This document shows positions 22,838 to 32,268 of a stretch of DNA of 64,000 nt, piece after piece. The stretch is from Verrucomicrobiota bacterium (lineage in GTDB: Bacteria; Verrucomicrobiota; Verrucomicrobiia; Verrucomicrobiales; Akkermansiaceae). A program made the translations under genes and the position numbers. Under the pieces are notes generated by a model that did not search any database, had not been told where the DNA came from, and saw only the letters and a list, made by a program, of their open reading frames with translations. Each line of letters opens with the position of its first letter. The stretch's first letter is position 1. Location: assembly GCA_004293445.1 (NCBI GenBank), contig RDYP01000001.1, positions 1 through 64,000 on the forward strand, written 5' to 3'.

Positions 22838-24841
22838 GTGAGAGTTTTCATCGTCACCTTGCTGCTCGCAACTTTTTCGCTGGTTGTTTCTCCAGCGCGG
22901 GAAGCTGCGCCCACGGGGGGGGCGGTAGGGTCGGCGGGTGACGGTTCCATTTTTACCCGCAAGGATGCGCGGGCGATCACTTTGTCGATCCCCGGTCCGC
23001 GTGGGCCGATTTTGGACCGGAATGGTCTACCCTTGGCCCAGAGCCGGGTGGCGTGGCAGCTGGGCTTGCAGTTTCGCCAATTCGAAAAGGCCGACCGTGA
23101 ATTTGTCATCAAATGGGCGCGTGGGCATTTGCAGACGGCGAAGTCGCTGGTGCCCGAGCTGCGGGAGCCGGCCGATGATGAGCTGTGGAATCATTACCGG
23201 GAGCGCCGTTGGTTGCCTTTGTTGCTGTCGAGCCACATGGGTGAGGAACGGAAGAAATCGATCGAGGGCGGCTTAAGTCGTGGGCTTGTTCTTCATCCAG
23301 TCTACCAACGCTACTATCCCGAGGGAGATTTGGCGGCGCATGTGATCGGCTACACTGGCAGCGTCGGGAAATTGCCTACGGGTCCGATCAATTTCAATGA
23401 ACCGCTGTGGGAGGAATCCGAGGGGCGGGCGGGTTTCGAATACCTTTTCAACCGCGAGTTGCTTGGTCAGGCGGGGATGAAGCGGCTGCTTTATGATGAG
23501 CACGGCCGCGAGCTGCTCAGTGATCAGGTCAAGCGTCCGAGACCTGGCGGGGCTTTGGTAACCACGCTCAATTTGGAGTGGCAGCGTCATGCCGAGTCGG
23601 TTCTCAAGGAAAAGGCGCGGAGAGGGGCGTTTGTATTGATCGATGTGAACACCGGTGAGGTGCTGGTGATGGCTTCGCGGCCGTCATTCGACCTGAACCG
23701 CTTCATTCCCGGGGTGGGTAGTGAGCACTACGAGGCCTTGCGGTCGGACCCCGCGACGCCGCTTTTCGGTCGTGCTTTTCAATCGAAGTATCCGCCGGGT
23801 TCATGCTTCAAGCCGATCGTGGCGCTGAGCGCTTTGAATGAGGGCGAGGTGGACGAGGACACGGCGATCGATTGTCCAGGCTCGCTGACTCTTGGGAACC
23901 ATACGTTCCATAATCACAACAAGCGGGCTGCAGGCCCGATCAGCGTGCGCTCGGCATTGGCTTCGTCGAACAACATCTGGTTCGGCAAAGTGGGGATGTC
24001 GATGGGAGCGAACGCCTTCCTCAACACCGCGCGGCGTTTTGGTTTCGGCGAGAAGACCGGCTTGCCATTGATCGGCGAAACGCCCGGTTTGGTGCCGACG
24101 AACGACTGGATGCTGGCGGTGCACAAGCGTCGTTTTAAAGACGGGGACGCCTTCAATTTGTCGATCGGCCAAGGGTCGCTCGAGGTTTCGCCGCTCCAGG
24201 TCGCGCAAGCGATGGCGGGGATCGCCAACGGTGGAGTCTTGCCGAAGTTGCATTTGATTCACCAAGTTCAGGATCCTTACGGGCGGGTCGTGAAGCAGGC
24301 GATGCCTGAGCGGCGGAATTGGCTGGGCGTCGATCCCCATGCCATCGAGGTCGTTCGTGAGGGGATGAAAATGGTCGTCGCGGGTGGCACGGGGCGTTCG
24401 GCTGGGCTGAGTTTCACCGAGCTCTGCGGCAAGACCGGAACGGCTCAATGGGGACCGGAATCCAAAAGTCAGCGGCTCGCATGGTTCGCAGGTTTCTTAC
24501 CGTTCGACGAGCCGCGCTTTGCTTTCGCCGCTGTTTACGAGGGTCGGCCGGGTGAGCGGCCGAGCGGGGGAAAGAATGCCGCTCCGATTGTCAGGGCTTT
24601 CTTCGAACCTCTGAAAAAGGAGTTCAAAGACATCGTCGCTCCCGTTCCCAAGGCTCTGGAGATTGTGCCGGAGGGACCGGTTCCTGCAGCGGTCGAAGTG
24701 ATGGAGGAGGGGGACGAGGGAGTTCTGCGGGCGCAGGAGGTGGAAATCCTCGATGCCGACGATATCAGTACGTCGGATGTGATGGTCGAGGAGATCCCGC
24801 GCGCCTTGCCGGTGGATCCGGATGAGATTCCCGAAGAGTGA
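22838..24841 (+). CDS. mrdA: Penicillin-binding protein 2 (transpeptidase of elongasome)
   Basis: Cross-links peptidoglycan during lateral growth. 667 residues, GTG start. The N-terminal hydrophobic segment (FIVTLLLATFSLVVSP) acts as anchor. The pedestal domain includes GPRGPILDRNGLPLA, GYTGSVGKLP and GRAGFEYLFNRELLGQAG. The transpeptidase part has YPPGSCFKP with the active Ser322 (SxxK), SSNN (SxN) and CGKTGTAQ with Lys532. NLSIGQGSLEVSPLQVAQAM is the class-B PBP2 helix. The C-terminal 75 residues are unusually acidic. PBP2 normally pairs with RodA, which is not nearby. Confidence 0.93.
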   Translation: MRVFIVTLLLATFSLVVSPAREAAPTGGAVGSAGDGSIFTRKDARAITLSIPGPRGPILDRNGLPLAQSRVAWQLGLQFRQFEKADREFVIKWARGHLQTAKSLVPELREPADDELWNHYRERRWLPLLLSSHMGEERKKSIEGGLSRGLVLHPVYQRYYPEGDLAAHVIGYTGSVGKLPTGPINFNEPLWEESEGRAGFEYLFNRELLGQAGMKRLLYDEHGRELLSDQVKRPRPGGALVTTLNLEWQRHAESVLKEKARRGAFVLIDVNTGEVLVMASRPSFDLNRFIPGVGSEHYEALRSDPATPLFGRAFQSKYPPGSCFKPIVALSALNEGEVDEDTAIDCPGSLTLGNHTFHNHNKRAAGPISVRSALASSNNIWFGKVGMSMGANAFLNTARRFGFGEKTGLPLIGETPGLVPTNDWMLAVHKRRFKDGDAFNLSIGQGSLEVSPLQVAQAMAGIANGGVLPKLHLIHQVQDPYGRVVKQAMPERRNWLGVDPHAIEVVREGMKMVVAGGTGRSAGLSFTELCGKTGTAQWGPESKSQRLAWFAGFLPFDEPRFAFAAVYEGRPGERPSGGKNAAPIVRAFFEPLKKEFKDIVAPVPKALEIVPEGPVPAAVEVMEEGDEGVLRAQEVEILDADDISTSDVMVEEIPRALPVDPDEIPEE

Positions 24842-24946
24842 CGGAAGCGGCCCGTTTTCGGGGCTGGACGAGTCGGGGCTTTGTCGCCAAATACCCACCG
24901 CCCCGGAGTTAACGGGGTATCATCCAACGACCCAAGAGCATCCGAC

Positions 24947-25369
24947 ATGGACATTCAAATCGCTACCCTTTGTGACTTCGCCGCTGACTACAACGGCAAG
25001 CTGGTGATTTCCGGCACCTTCGACACCCTTGCCGCCCGCGCCCTGCCCGTGGTGCATCCGATGTGCAGCCTAGCGCTGCGCTTCTGCTTCACTCAGGAAG
25101 ATGCCGGTCGCCACAAGCTTTCGATCAATATCATCAACGAGGACGGGGAGTCGCTCGATCCCAACAACATGCCGATCGAGCCGGAATTCGAAGTTCAGCT
25201 TCCCCCGGGAACTCCTTTCCTGACCCGCAACGTCATCCTCAATCTTCAAGGCCTGCGTTTCGCGAAGTCGGGCATCTATTCGGTGGATCTCGGCTGTGAC
25301 GGTGAGTTGCTCATGCGTCTGCCCTTGCGCATCGTGCTCGTCCAAGCGCAGGGCGAGCCAGCCGCTTGA
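24947..25369 (+). CDS. DUF6941-like small beta-rich protein
   Basis: 140 residues from MDIQIATLCDFAADYNGKLV. It continues TFDTLAARALPVVHPMCSLA, FCFTQEDAGRHKL and SGIYSVDLGCDGEL. No signal peptide or membrane helix. This short beta-strand protein matches what I recall of the DUF6941 family, found in many environmental bacteria with unknown function. A 22-codon upstream extension shows no family sequence, so ATG 24947 is used. It is followed immediately by an SDR gene on the same strand. Confidence 0.7.
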   Translation: MDIQIATLCDFAADYNGKLVISGTFDTLAARALPVVHPMCSLALRFCFTQEDAGRHKLSINIINEDGESLDPNNMPIEPEFEVQLPPGTPFLTRNVILNLQGLRFAKSGIYSVDLGCDGELLMRLPLRIVLVQAQGEPAA

Positions 25370-25374
25370 TCGTC

Positions 25375-26172
25375 GTGCCTCAGCCGCTTTATCCTTGTGC
25401 TCTGGTGACCGGCGCCTCCGCCGGCATCGGGGCCGAGTTTGCCCGCCAGCTCGCTCCGGATTGTGGGGTGCTGGTGCTTGTGGCTCGTCGTGCCGCACGT
25501 CTTGCCGAGCTTGCCGTCGAGCTGCGGCGAGAGCATCCGGGGCTGCGGGTGTTGACCTTTGAGGTTGATCTGTCGGATGCCGATGCCCGGCTGCGCTTCG
25601 TGCAGCGCCTGCGGGACGAGGGGCTACGGCCCGATCTTCTTGTGAACAATGCGGGCATGGGCGACTATGGCGAATTCGCAACTGCCGAGTGGCCGAAGGT
25701 CGAAGCCATGCTACGCGTCAATATCGAGGCGCTGACTCAGCTGACGCATGCGCTCCTACCGTCGATGATCGAGCGACAAAGCGGGGCGATCCTCAATGTG
25801 AGTTCGCTGGCGAGCTTGCTGCCGATTCCTGACTTCGCGGTTTATGCGGCGAGCAAGGCCTACGTTTCCAGTTTCTCCGAAGCGCTGCGGATCGAGGTCC
25901 GAGAGCATGGGATTCGGGTGCTCGCCCTTTGCCCGGGGCCGGTGCATACCGAGTTTGGTGAGGTTGCCGGGCGTGGCCCGAATACCGATTTCGGTGCCCG
26001 CGAGTGGTTTTATGTCCGTCAGGAACAGGTGGTGAGTGAGGCTCTCTCCGGACTGCTTGCGGACAAGCCTCGCGTTTATCCCGGGCTCAAGATCGCCCTC
26101 GCTGCGGCTACGATTTCACTGCTACCGCTTGTTGCGATCCGCTTGGCGATGAGTTTTCGTCCCCGACGCTGA
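25375..26172 (+). CDS. Short-chain dehydrogenase (YqjQ/DltE-like SDR)
   Basis: About 265 residues from GTG 25375; a TTG at 25366 overlapping the previous stop is also possible. Motifs are TGASAGIGAEFARQL (cofactor loop), NNAGMGDYGEF (structural NNAG), the catalytic Ser in ILNVSSLASL, and YAASKAYVSSF (YxxxK). CPGPVHTEF follows the active site. The C-terminus has a hydrophobic segment (KIALAAATISLLPLVAIRLA), as in membrane-associated YqjQ/DltE-type SDRs. Substrate unknown. It is the last gene before hemB on the same strand. Confidence 0.88.
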   Translation: MPQPLYPCALVTGASAGIGAEFARQLAPDCGVLVLVARRAARLAELAVELRREHPGLRVLTFEVDLSDADARLRFVQRLRDEGLRPDLLVNNAGMGDYGEFATAEWPKVEAMLRVNIEALTQLTHALLPSMIERQSGAILNVSSLASLLPIPDFAVYAASKAYVSSFSEALRIEVREHGIRVLALCPGPVHTEFGEVAGRGPNTDFGAREWFYVRQEQVVSEALSGLLADKPRVYPGLKIALAAATISLLPLVAIRLAMSFRPRR

Positions 26173-26237
26173 GTTTGCGCCTCGCGCTTGCCGGATGGCG
26201 GTGTTCGTCGCATTCTCCGATCATCTTCAACGTTTTC

Positions 26238-27218
26238 ATGCACCTCCGTCCCCGCCGTAACCGCCGTACGCCTGCAATCCGCTCGCTTGTTCGCGAGACC
26301 GTGCTCAGTCCCGCGGATTTTATCCTGCCACTCTTCCTGCACGAGGACGAGGTGGACGTGCCGATCGCATCGATGCCGGGTGTCACGCGCTGGTCGCTGG
26401 CGGGGCTTGTTCGCGAGGCTGGCGAGGCGCATGCGCTGGGAGTGCCGGCGGTGGTGCTTTTTCCCAAAATCGACGATGCCTTGAAGTCGTCCGATGCCGC
26501 GGAGTGCTATCATTCGGAAGGGCTCGTGCCGCGGGCGATTCGTGCTTTGAAAGCGGCTCATCCGACGCTCTGCGTGATCACCGATGTGGCTTTGGATCCC
26601 TACAACTCCGACGGGCACGATGGCCTGGTCGAGCGCGATGCGGCGGGAGAGTTGCAGATTCTCAACGATGAAACGGTCGAGATTCTCTGCCGCCAGGCTC
26701 TTTGCCACGCGCGGGCCGGGGCGGATATCGTGTCGCCGAGCGATATGATGGATGGTCGTGTCGCCGCGCTGCGTCATGCCTTGGACCGCGAGGGTTTTCA
26801 GCAGGTCTCCATTCTCAGCTACTCGGCGAAATATGCATCCGCCTACTATGGTCCTTTCCGCGGTGCGCTCGATTCCGCGCCCAAGGAGGGCGATAAGAAG
26901 ACTTACCAGATGGACCCGGCGAATGCCCGCGAGGCCATTCGGGAAGTCCTCTTGGACGAGGCTGAGGGTGCGGATATGGTCATGGTGAAACCGGCTGGTC
27001 CTTACCTCGACATCATTGCCCGGGTCCGCGAAGTGACCACGCTGCCCGTGGCCGCCTACCAAGTCAGCGGTGAATATTTGATGATCGAGAGTGCCGCCGC
27101 GGCTGGATGGCTCGATGCCAAAGCAGTCGCTCTCGAGAGCCTCACGGGGATCAAGCGCGCTGGAGCGGATATGATTCTCACCTACTACGCCAAGCGTGCG
27201 GCGGCTTGGCTGGCATGA
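26238..27218 (+). CDS. hemB: Porphobilinogen synthase (delta-aminolevulinate dehydratase)
   Basis: Condenses two 5-aminolevulinate molecules to porphobilinogen, for haem synthesis. 326 residues from MHLRPRRNRRT. Features are ETVLSPADFILPLFLHE and the Lys residues of YSAKYASAYYGPFRGA and VMVKPAGPYLD (the latter forming the Schiff base). The metal loop TDVALDPYNSDGHDG has Asp in place of the three Cys of zinc-type enzymes, so it is the Mg-dependent type. YQVSGEYLMI is the C-terminal substrate segment. The ATG at 26238 is chosen over 26175, whose extension shows no homology. Confidence 0.95.
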   Translation: MHLRPRRNRRTPAIRSLVRETVLSPADFILPLFLHEDEVDVPIASMPGVTRWSLAGLVREAGEAHALGVPAVVLFPKIDDALKSSDAAECYHSEGLVPRAIRALKAAHPTLCVITDVALDPYNSDGHDGLVERDAAGELQILNDETVEILCRQALCHARAGADIVSPSDMMDGRVAALRHALDREGFQQVSILSYSAKYASAYYGPFRGALDSAPKEGDKKTYQMDPANAREAIREVLLDEAEGADMVMVKPAGPYLDIIARVREVTTLPVAAYQVSGEYLMIESAAAAGWLDAKAVALESLTGIKRAGADMILTYYAKRAAAWLA

Positions 27219-27227
27219 ACTGACCGT

Positions 27228-28253
27228 TCAGTCCCGCGTGGCCAACAGTGCGAGCTCCTTGTGGTGCACTGCCAGTTGCTGCAGGCGGATATCGGTGAAG
27301 CCGATGGCGGCGAGTGCGGCGAACCATTTCGCCTTCTCCGTGATTTGGGTGAGATCGGTGAGTTTGAGGGTAATAAGCACACCGCGGATGTCGGGGCACA
27401 TCCGGCAAAAGCGCGCGCACTCCTTGAGAACCACGTCGGGCGATTGGTTCATATCCGACATGAACCAGCCAACGCCATGACCGAGGTCGCGCTTGCTTGC
27501 GAGGGCTGCGGGTTTGCGGCTGTGGAAGAACCAGGGGCGATCGGTCGGTGCCTGCTGTCGATTCTCGATGGCGGCCTTGAGCACGATGTCCGCCATGCGC
27601 GCGGGATCGACCCCGACCACGGAGACTCCGCGTCGCAGTAGCGCAAGCACCACACCGCCCGGCGCGCAGCCGACTTCGACCACGATCTCACCGGGCTTGA
27701 ATTCGAGTCCGAAGAATCGTGCGGCTTCCTCCAGTTTCAGCCATGCGCGCGAAGGCGACTCTTCGGGCATAGTAATCCCGGAATCTCCCGCAGGATCGGG
27801 GCTAAGGCGATGCGAGTGACGGTGCAGTCCCGACCAGAACTCGTGCGGACCGAGCTCGACCACCGTGCCGACCGCTTCGCCAAGCGTCGGCGATCCGGAA
27901 GAGGGGATGCCTTGGAGTTTTCGTTCAAAGAAGCGGGCGTGCTGGATCCTCGAAGCCATGGTGAGGCGGGCTTCCGCCTCTTCGCGGGTTGTGGACTTGC
28001 CGAGCGAAAGGCAGTAGCGCCGTGCCAAGGCGAGCTCAGGCGTGGGCGAGTCGAGGGTGAAGGGCGCATCACCCTTGAAGGTCACGAAGCCCCGTCGTTG
28101 GTAACTGAGTCGCCAGCCGAGTGATGTCGTCTCGACCTCCAGCTTGAGTGCTTTTTCCGAACCGGGATTGCAGAGGGCGAAGACAAACTCGGATTCGATG
28201 GATTGCACGGCCCGGTGAGACTGGAAATCCGATTCGCGTGGAGCAAGTGGCAT
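27228..28253 (-). CDS. FtsJ/RlmM-like rRNA 2'-O-methyltransferase
   Basis: About 341 residues from ATG 28253; the longer frame lies antisense to the flavoprotein gene and is not credible. The N-terminal third (SEFVFALCNPGSEKALKLEV, YQRRGFVTFKGD) resembles THUMP-like RNA-binding domains. The C-terminal half is a Rossmann methyltransferase: VVEVGCAPGGVVLALLRRG (SAM motif I), VVGVDPARM and the DMNQSP motif. This is the layout of E. coli RlmM, which methylates C2498 of 23S rRNA. The family assignment is likely, but the exact target is inferred. The flavoprotein gene starts divergently 48 bases away. Confidence 0.75.
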   Translation of the reverse strand: MPLAPRESDFQSHRAVQSIESEFVFALCNPGSEKALKLEVETTSLGWRLSYQRRGFVTFKGDAPFTLDSPTPELALARRYCLSLGKSTTREEAEARLTMASRIQHARFFERKLQGIPSSGSPTLGEAVGTVVELGPHEFWSGLHRHSHRLSPDPAGDSGITMPEESPSRAWLKLEEAARFFGLEFKPGEIVVEVGCAPGGVVLALLRRGVSVVGVDPARMADIVLKAAIENRQQAPTDRPWFFHSRKPAALASKRDLGHGVGWFMSDMNQSPDVVLKECARFCRMCPDIRGVLITLKLTDLTQITEKAKWFAALAAIGFTDIRLQQLAVHHKELALLATRD

Positions 28254-28301
28254 TTCCGCTTTGTGCTTTCTCAAGCTCGTTGGCCCACGCAGCGTTTCGC
28301 C

Positions 28302-29546
28302 ATGAACTGCGGCACACGAGAACTGGATCTGGCCATCATTGGTGGTGGTGCCTCGGGTTTTTTCACCGCCCTGCAGTATGCGGAAATGACCTCGGGCAAG
28401 CGGGTCGCGATCTTTGAAAAGGGGGCGGAGGTCCTTCAAAAAGTGAGAATTTCCGGCGGGGGGCGCTGCAATGTGACCCACGCTTGTTTCGATCCCCGCG
28501 AGCTTTCGAATCACTACCCGCGGGGCGCTCGCGAGCTGCTGGCTGCTTTTCATCGATGGCAGCCTTCGGACACTGTCGACTGGTTCCAGCGCCATGGTGT
28601 TCGACTGAAGGTCGAGGCGGATGGTCGGATGTTTCCCGATACCGATAGCTCTGAGACGATCATCCGTTGCTTTCTCGACGGAGCGCGGGCGCTTGGAGTC
28701 CCGATTCATCGGAAGCACGCGCTGACAAGCATTGTGCCGCGCGATGGTGGCGGCTTCCTGCTTGGGTTCGGCCATCTCACAGAGCGAGTTGGGACTCGCT
28801 CGCTTTGCATCGCGACCGGCTCGCTGAAGGACAGTCCCTTGTTACAATCGCTGCGGGAGCTGGGGCAGAGCATTGAACCCCTCGTGCCTTCGCTCTTCGC
28901 CTTCAATGTCAACGATCCACGCATTGACGGACTCGCTGGTGTTTCCCATCCGAGGGTCGCGGTTCGACGCGAAGCATCCAGCCGCTGGCAGCATGGGCCA
29001 CTGCTGATCACTCATCGCGGCTTCAGTGGGCCGGCCATATTACGGCTCTCGGCTTGGGATGCGCGCGAAATGGCAGACGCGGGGCACCATTTTCCTTTCG
29101 TCATCGATTGGCTGCCTGAGTTGGATGCTTCAGCTCTCGCCGAGCGTTTCGCGGAAATCCGTCGCAATCAGGGAGCGAAGCTGGTCCGTAATACACCGCT
29201 GCCACCTTTGTCGCGTCGGCTCTGGGAGCGGATTGTGGCTTGCGCGGGGATCGATGATCAAGCGGTCTGGGGTCAGCTGCCGAAGCGGGAAAGCCGATGC
29301 TTGATGGATGCTCTGAAACAAGCGCGCTTCGAGGCGACGGGAAAGACAACGAACAAGGACGAGTTTGTCACCTGTGGTGGGATTGAGCGGAAGACAATCG
29401 ATTTCCGTCGTATGGCTAGCCGAGCGACACCGGGCCTCTATTTCGTGGGGGAAGCGGTCGATATGGATGGCATTACCGGCGGATTCAATTTTCAGGCTGC
29501 TTGGACCACGGCGCACATTGCCGCCACCGCGTTGGCGGAAGGGTGA
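28302..29546 (+). CDS. NAD(P)/FAD-dependent oxidoreductase, BaiN/HI0933 family
   Basis: 414 residues. The FAD-binding start is LDLAIIGGGASGFFTALQYA, then the family hallmark KVRISGGGRCNVTH, RHGVRLKVEADGRMFP and SIVPRDGGGFLLGF. The C-terminus GLYFVGEAVDMDGITGGFNF binds FAD. The family includes the bile-acid enzyme BaiN and YhiN and is still poorly characterised. The substrate is unknown. The start at 28302 begins the conserved strand directly; a longer reading lacks homology and would cross the divergent neighbour. Confidence 0.9.
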   Translation: MNCGTRELDLAIIGGGASGFFTALQYAEMTSGKRVAIFEKGAEVLQKVRISGGGRCNVTHACFDPRELSNHYPRGARELLAAFHRWQPSDTVDWFQRHGVRLKVEADGRMFPDTDSSETIIRCFLDGARALGVPIHRKHALTSIVPRDGGGFLLGFGHLTERVGTRSLCIATGSLKDSPLLQSLRELGQSIEPLVPSLFAFNVNDPRIDGLAGVSHPRVAVRREASSRWQHGPLLITHRGFSGPAILRLSAWDAREMADAGHHFPFVIDWLPELDASALAERFAEIRRNQGAKLVRNTPLPPLSRRLWERIVACAGIDDQAVWGQLPKRESRCLMDALKQARFEATGKTTNKDEFVTCGGIERKTIDFRRMASRATPGLYFVGEAVDMDGITGGFNFQAAWTTAHIAATALAEG

Positions 29547-29571
29547 TGGCGAGGTTGGAGTGGGTGGTGGT

Positions 29572-30615
29572 CTAGAGTTCGACGCGCTTGCCGCCGTTCT
29601 GTGCGCTTTCGTAGATCGCGCGAATCACCGCGACGGGCTTGCGGGCCTCAGACGCGGAGACGGTGGTTTCGCGGCCTTCGCGGATGGCGTCCACGACTTC
29701 CTCGAAGTTCCGCTGATGCTGGTAGAAATTGATGGCCTTCGGGTCGTTCGCGCCGAGCCCGCCGGATTGGCCCTTCATCAGGGTCGATCGGATTTCTGCG
29801 TCCTCCGGCTTTTCGTGCATGAAGTCCCAGATTTCGAAAGCCTCGTCGGCGAGGAAGACCGAACCCTCCGTGCCGGAGAGCTGGACGCGAGCAGGATGGC
29901 CCTCCTTTGACCAGGTGCAGGTGGAGCCTTCGATCACGCCGCGTGCCCCGCTTTCGAACTCGACGATGGCGACGGCGATGTCCTCGACTTCGATGCGCTC
30001 GTGGGCGAGGCAGGCCATGCTCGCCTGCACCGCTTTGATCGGGCCGGCGAGGTGGATGAGGGCATCGATGGTGTGAATCGACTGGTTCATCAGCGCGCCG
30101 CCTCCGTCGAGTGCCCATGTGCCGCGCCAGCCGGCGGAGTCGTAGTAGGCCTGGTCGCGGAACCATTTCACGTAGCAGGATGCCGATGTCAGCTTGCCGA
30201 AGCGGCCCGCGTCGGCGGCCTTCTTGAAGGCCTCCATGCCGGGATGAAAGCGCCGATTGAGGACAGCGGCGAGGGTTTTGCCGTTGGCTTTGGCGGCGGC
30301 CATCAGGGTGTCGATGCGTTCGACAGTGATCTCCAGCGGCTTCTCGCAGATGACATGCTTGCCGGCATTGAGGGCAGCGAGTGAGGGATCGAGGTGGGCG
30401 CCGGAGGGAGTGCCGACGGTCACGATCTCAAGCTCGGGATCGGCGAGGAAGGCAGCTATGTCGGAGTAGGCTCTCGCGCCGTATTCCGTCGCGAGTTTCT
30501 CGGCGGCATCGGCGCGCAGGTCAAAGACGGAGTGGAGCGATCCTCCGCTCATCGCGGTGATGGCTTTGGCGTGGAAGTGGCCGATCATGCCGGCGCCGAT
30601 GATTCCGAATTTCAT
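29572..30615 (-). CDS. Gfo/Idh/MocA family oxidoreductase
   Basis: 347 residues from MKFGIIGAGMIGHFHAKAI (Rossmann GxGxxG). VTVGTPSGAHLDPSLAALNAGK leads to the conserved CEKPLE with the catalytic Lys. The beta-sheet C-terminal domain includes WRGTWALDGGGALMNQSIHT, with the conserved Gly-Gly-Gly and the His (GGGxxxxxGxH type) and RGVIEGSTCTWSKEG. These enzymes oxidise or epimerise sugars or sugar phosphates with NAD(P). With the MFS transporter (30808) and the sugar isomerase (32269) it fits a carbohydrate-use cluster. It is divergent from the MFS gene, with about 190 bases between. Confidence 0.9.
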   Translation of the reverse strand: MKFGIIGAGMIGHFHAKAITAMSGGSLHSVFDLRADAAEKLATEYGARAYSDIAAFLADPELEIVTVGTPSGAHLDPSLAALNAGKHVICEKPLEITVERIDTLMAAAKANGKTLAAVLNRRFHPGMEAFKKAADAGRFGKLTSASCYVKWFRDQAYYDSAGWRGTWALDGGGALMNQSIHTIDALIHLAGPIKAVQASMACLAHERIEVEDIAVAIVEFESGARGVIEGSTCTWSKEGHPARVQLSGTEGSVFLADEAFEIWDFMHEKPEDAEIRSTLMKGQSGGLGANDPKAINFYQHQRNFEEVVDAIREGRETTVSASEARKPVAVIRAIYESAQNGGKRVEL

Positions 30616-30807
30616 GGTCTTTGAATGAAAGATCGAGGGTTTGGTAGACGGTCGCGGGCTGTAGGACAAGCTGCCTGCGAAGTCTGTCGGCGCGAGAAAA
30701 CCCAGCGTGGCGGGACTTGTCGAGGACGGGCTTTTCGGTGAGTGCTTTCAGGCTTGCCGGATCGTCTCCGGAGCCTTGGAGTCCGTGAACCTTAAGACCG
30801 ATTCCCA

Positions 30808-32268
30808 ATGAGCAATTTGTCCGACAAATCGAATGGCACGGCCGACGGCTGGTGGTCCCAGCTGAACAATTACCAGCGCCTCGTGTTCGTCGTGGCGACG
30901 CTGGCTTGGCTCTTCGACTGCCTAGATCAGCAGCTTTTCAATCTGGCGCGCAGTCCGGCCATGAAATCGCTGCTCGGGCCGAACCAGGAGCTGATGCTCT
31001 TCGGCAAGTTCCCGATCCAAGCCGGGGCGCTCGCGACCTCGATCTTCGTGCTGGGTTGGGCGACCGGCGGAATGATCTTCGGCTCGCTGGGGGATCGCTT
31101 CGGCCGGGCGAAGATGCTTTCGGTCACCGTGTTGCTTTATTCCGTAGCCACCGGGCTTTCGGCGCTTTCGCATAGCTTCACGGACTTCGCGGTCTACCGC
31201 TTTATCACGGGCCTCGGCGTGGGCGGCGTGTTTGGTCTTGCCGTCGCCCTCGTCGCGGACACGGTACCGGGCCACATCCGACCGCGGGCGCTCGGCGTGC
31301 TCCAATCCTTCTCCGCCGTCGGCAACTGCGCGGCCGGACTTATCGGCGTGGCGATCGCGCTGACGGCGATCGGCAGCAACGAGAACTACTGGAAGTGGCT
31401 GTTCGTGATCGGCGCGCTGCCGGCCTTCCTCGTAGCGACCATCCAGCTCCGGATGAAGGAGCCCGAATCCTGGGTCCAATCGCGCGATAAGGCGATTTCG
31501 GAAGGCAAGCGCGCGGGTTCGTATCGCGACCTCTTCGGCCATGGCATCTGGCGCAAGCACGCGCTGCTCGGCATGGTGCTGTCCTGCGCCGGCGTGATCG
31601 GCCTGTGGGGCATCGGCGTCTTCTCGTCCGACTTGGTCGGGGACATCGTCGCCCACAACTTCGCTGAGGCGGGAGCGTCACTGGAGGAGGTCAACAAGGG
31701 CAAGCAACTTTGGATGTCGCTCAACCTGCTCGCCTTCAACGTCGGCGCCTTCGCCGGCATGTTGGTGTTCACTCGCATCGCGGTGAACCTCGGGCGCAAA
31801 AAGGCCTTCGGGATGTTCTTCGCCGGTTCGCTGCTGGTGACGGTCTTCGTGTTCCAGATGATCGGCAAGATCAACGGTCGCTGGGACATCGTGTGGATGG
31901 CTCCGCTGATGGGTTTCTTCCATCTTTCGGTGTTCGCCGGTTTCTCGATCTACCTGCCCGAGTTGTTCCCGACCCGACTGCGGGCGACCGGGGTTTCGTT
32001 CTGCTACAATGTCGGCCGTTACCTCGCGGCACTGGGGCCGTTCACCCTCGGTGCGCTTGCCGCAGGCTTCGGGAAGACGGCGCAGAAGGCTGCCGAGGAC
32101 GGGGCACCGGCTGGCATCAGCGAGACCGCCCTCGCGGCGCTCAAGACGGTCGCCAAAATCGACGCCTTCCGCGACGCGGCTTCGTGGATGTGTCTGATCT
32201 TCCTGCTCGGCATCGTCGTGCTGCCCTTCCTGCCTGAAACGAAGGGTCAGCCGCTGCCGGAGGACTGA
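30808..32268 (+). CDS. MFS transporter (sugar/organic acid type)
   Basis: 486 residues with 12 predicted membrane helices. Features are NYQRLVFVVATLAWLFDCLDQ at helix 1 and the MFS motif A GSLGDRFGRAKM between helices 2 and 3. The repeat of motif A in the second half is weaker (RIAVNLGRKKAF). FPTRLRATGVSFCYNVGRYL is the metabolite:H+ symporter-like loop. Codon choice (many C-ending codons) differs from neighbours. It lies between a Gfo/Idh/MocA oxidoreductase and a TIM-barrel isomerase, suggesting uptake of a sugar or sugar acid used by those enzymes. Its stop abuts the isomerase stop exactly. Confidence 0.92.
   Translation: MSNLSDKSNGTADGWWSQLNNYQRLVFVVATLAWLFDCLDQQLFNLARSPAMKSLLGPNQELMLFGKFPIQAGALATSIFVLGWATGGMIFGSLGDRFGRAKMLSVTVLLYSVATGLSALSHSFTDFAVYRFITGLGVGGVFGLAVALVADTVPGHIRPRALGVLQSFSAVGNCAAGLIGVAIALTAIGSNENYWKWLFVIGALPAFLVATIQLRMKEPESWVQSRDKAISEGKRAGSYRDLFGHGIWRKHALLGMVLSCAGVIGLWGIGVFSSDLVGDIVAHNFAEAGASLEEVNKGKQLWMSLNLLAFNVGAFAGMLVFTRIAVNLGRKKAFGMFFAGSLLVTVFVFQMIGKINGRWDIVWMAPLMGFFHLSVFAGFSIYLPELFPTRLRATGVSFCYNVGRYLAALGPFTLGALAAGFGKTAQKAAEDGAPAGISETALAALKTVAKIDAFRDAASWMCLIFLLGIVVLPFLPETKGQPLPED

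Noticed and set aside
24901-24917. ccccg / cgggg hairpin after mrdA as terminator
   Set aside because: Short stem with no T-run, so not supported.
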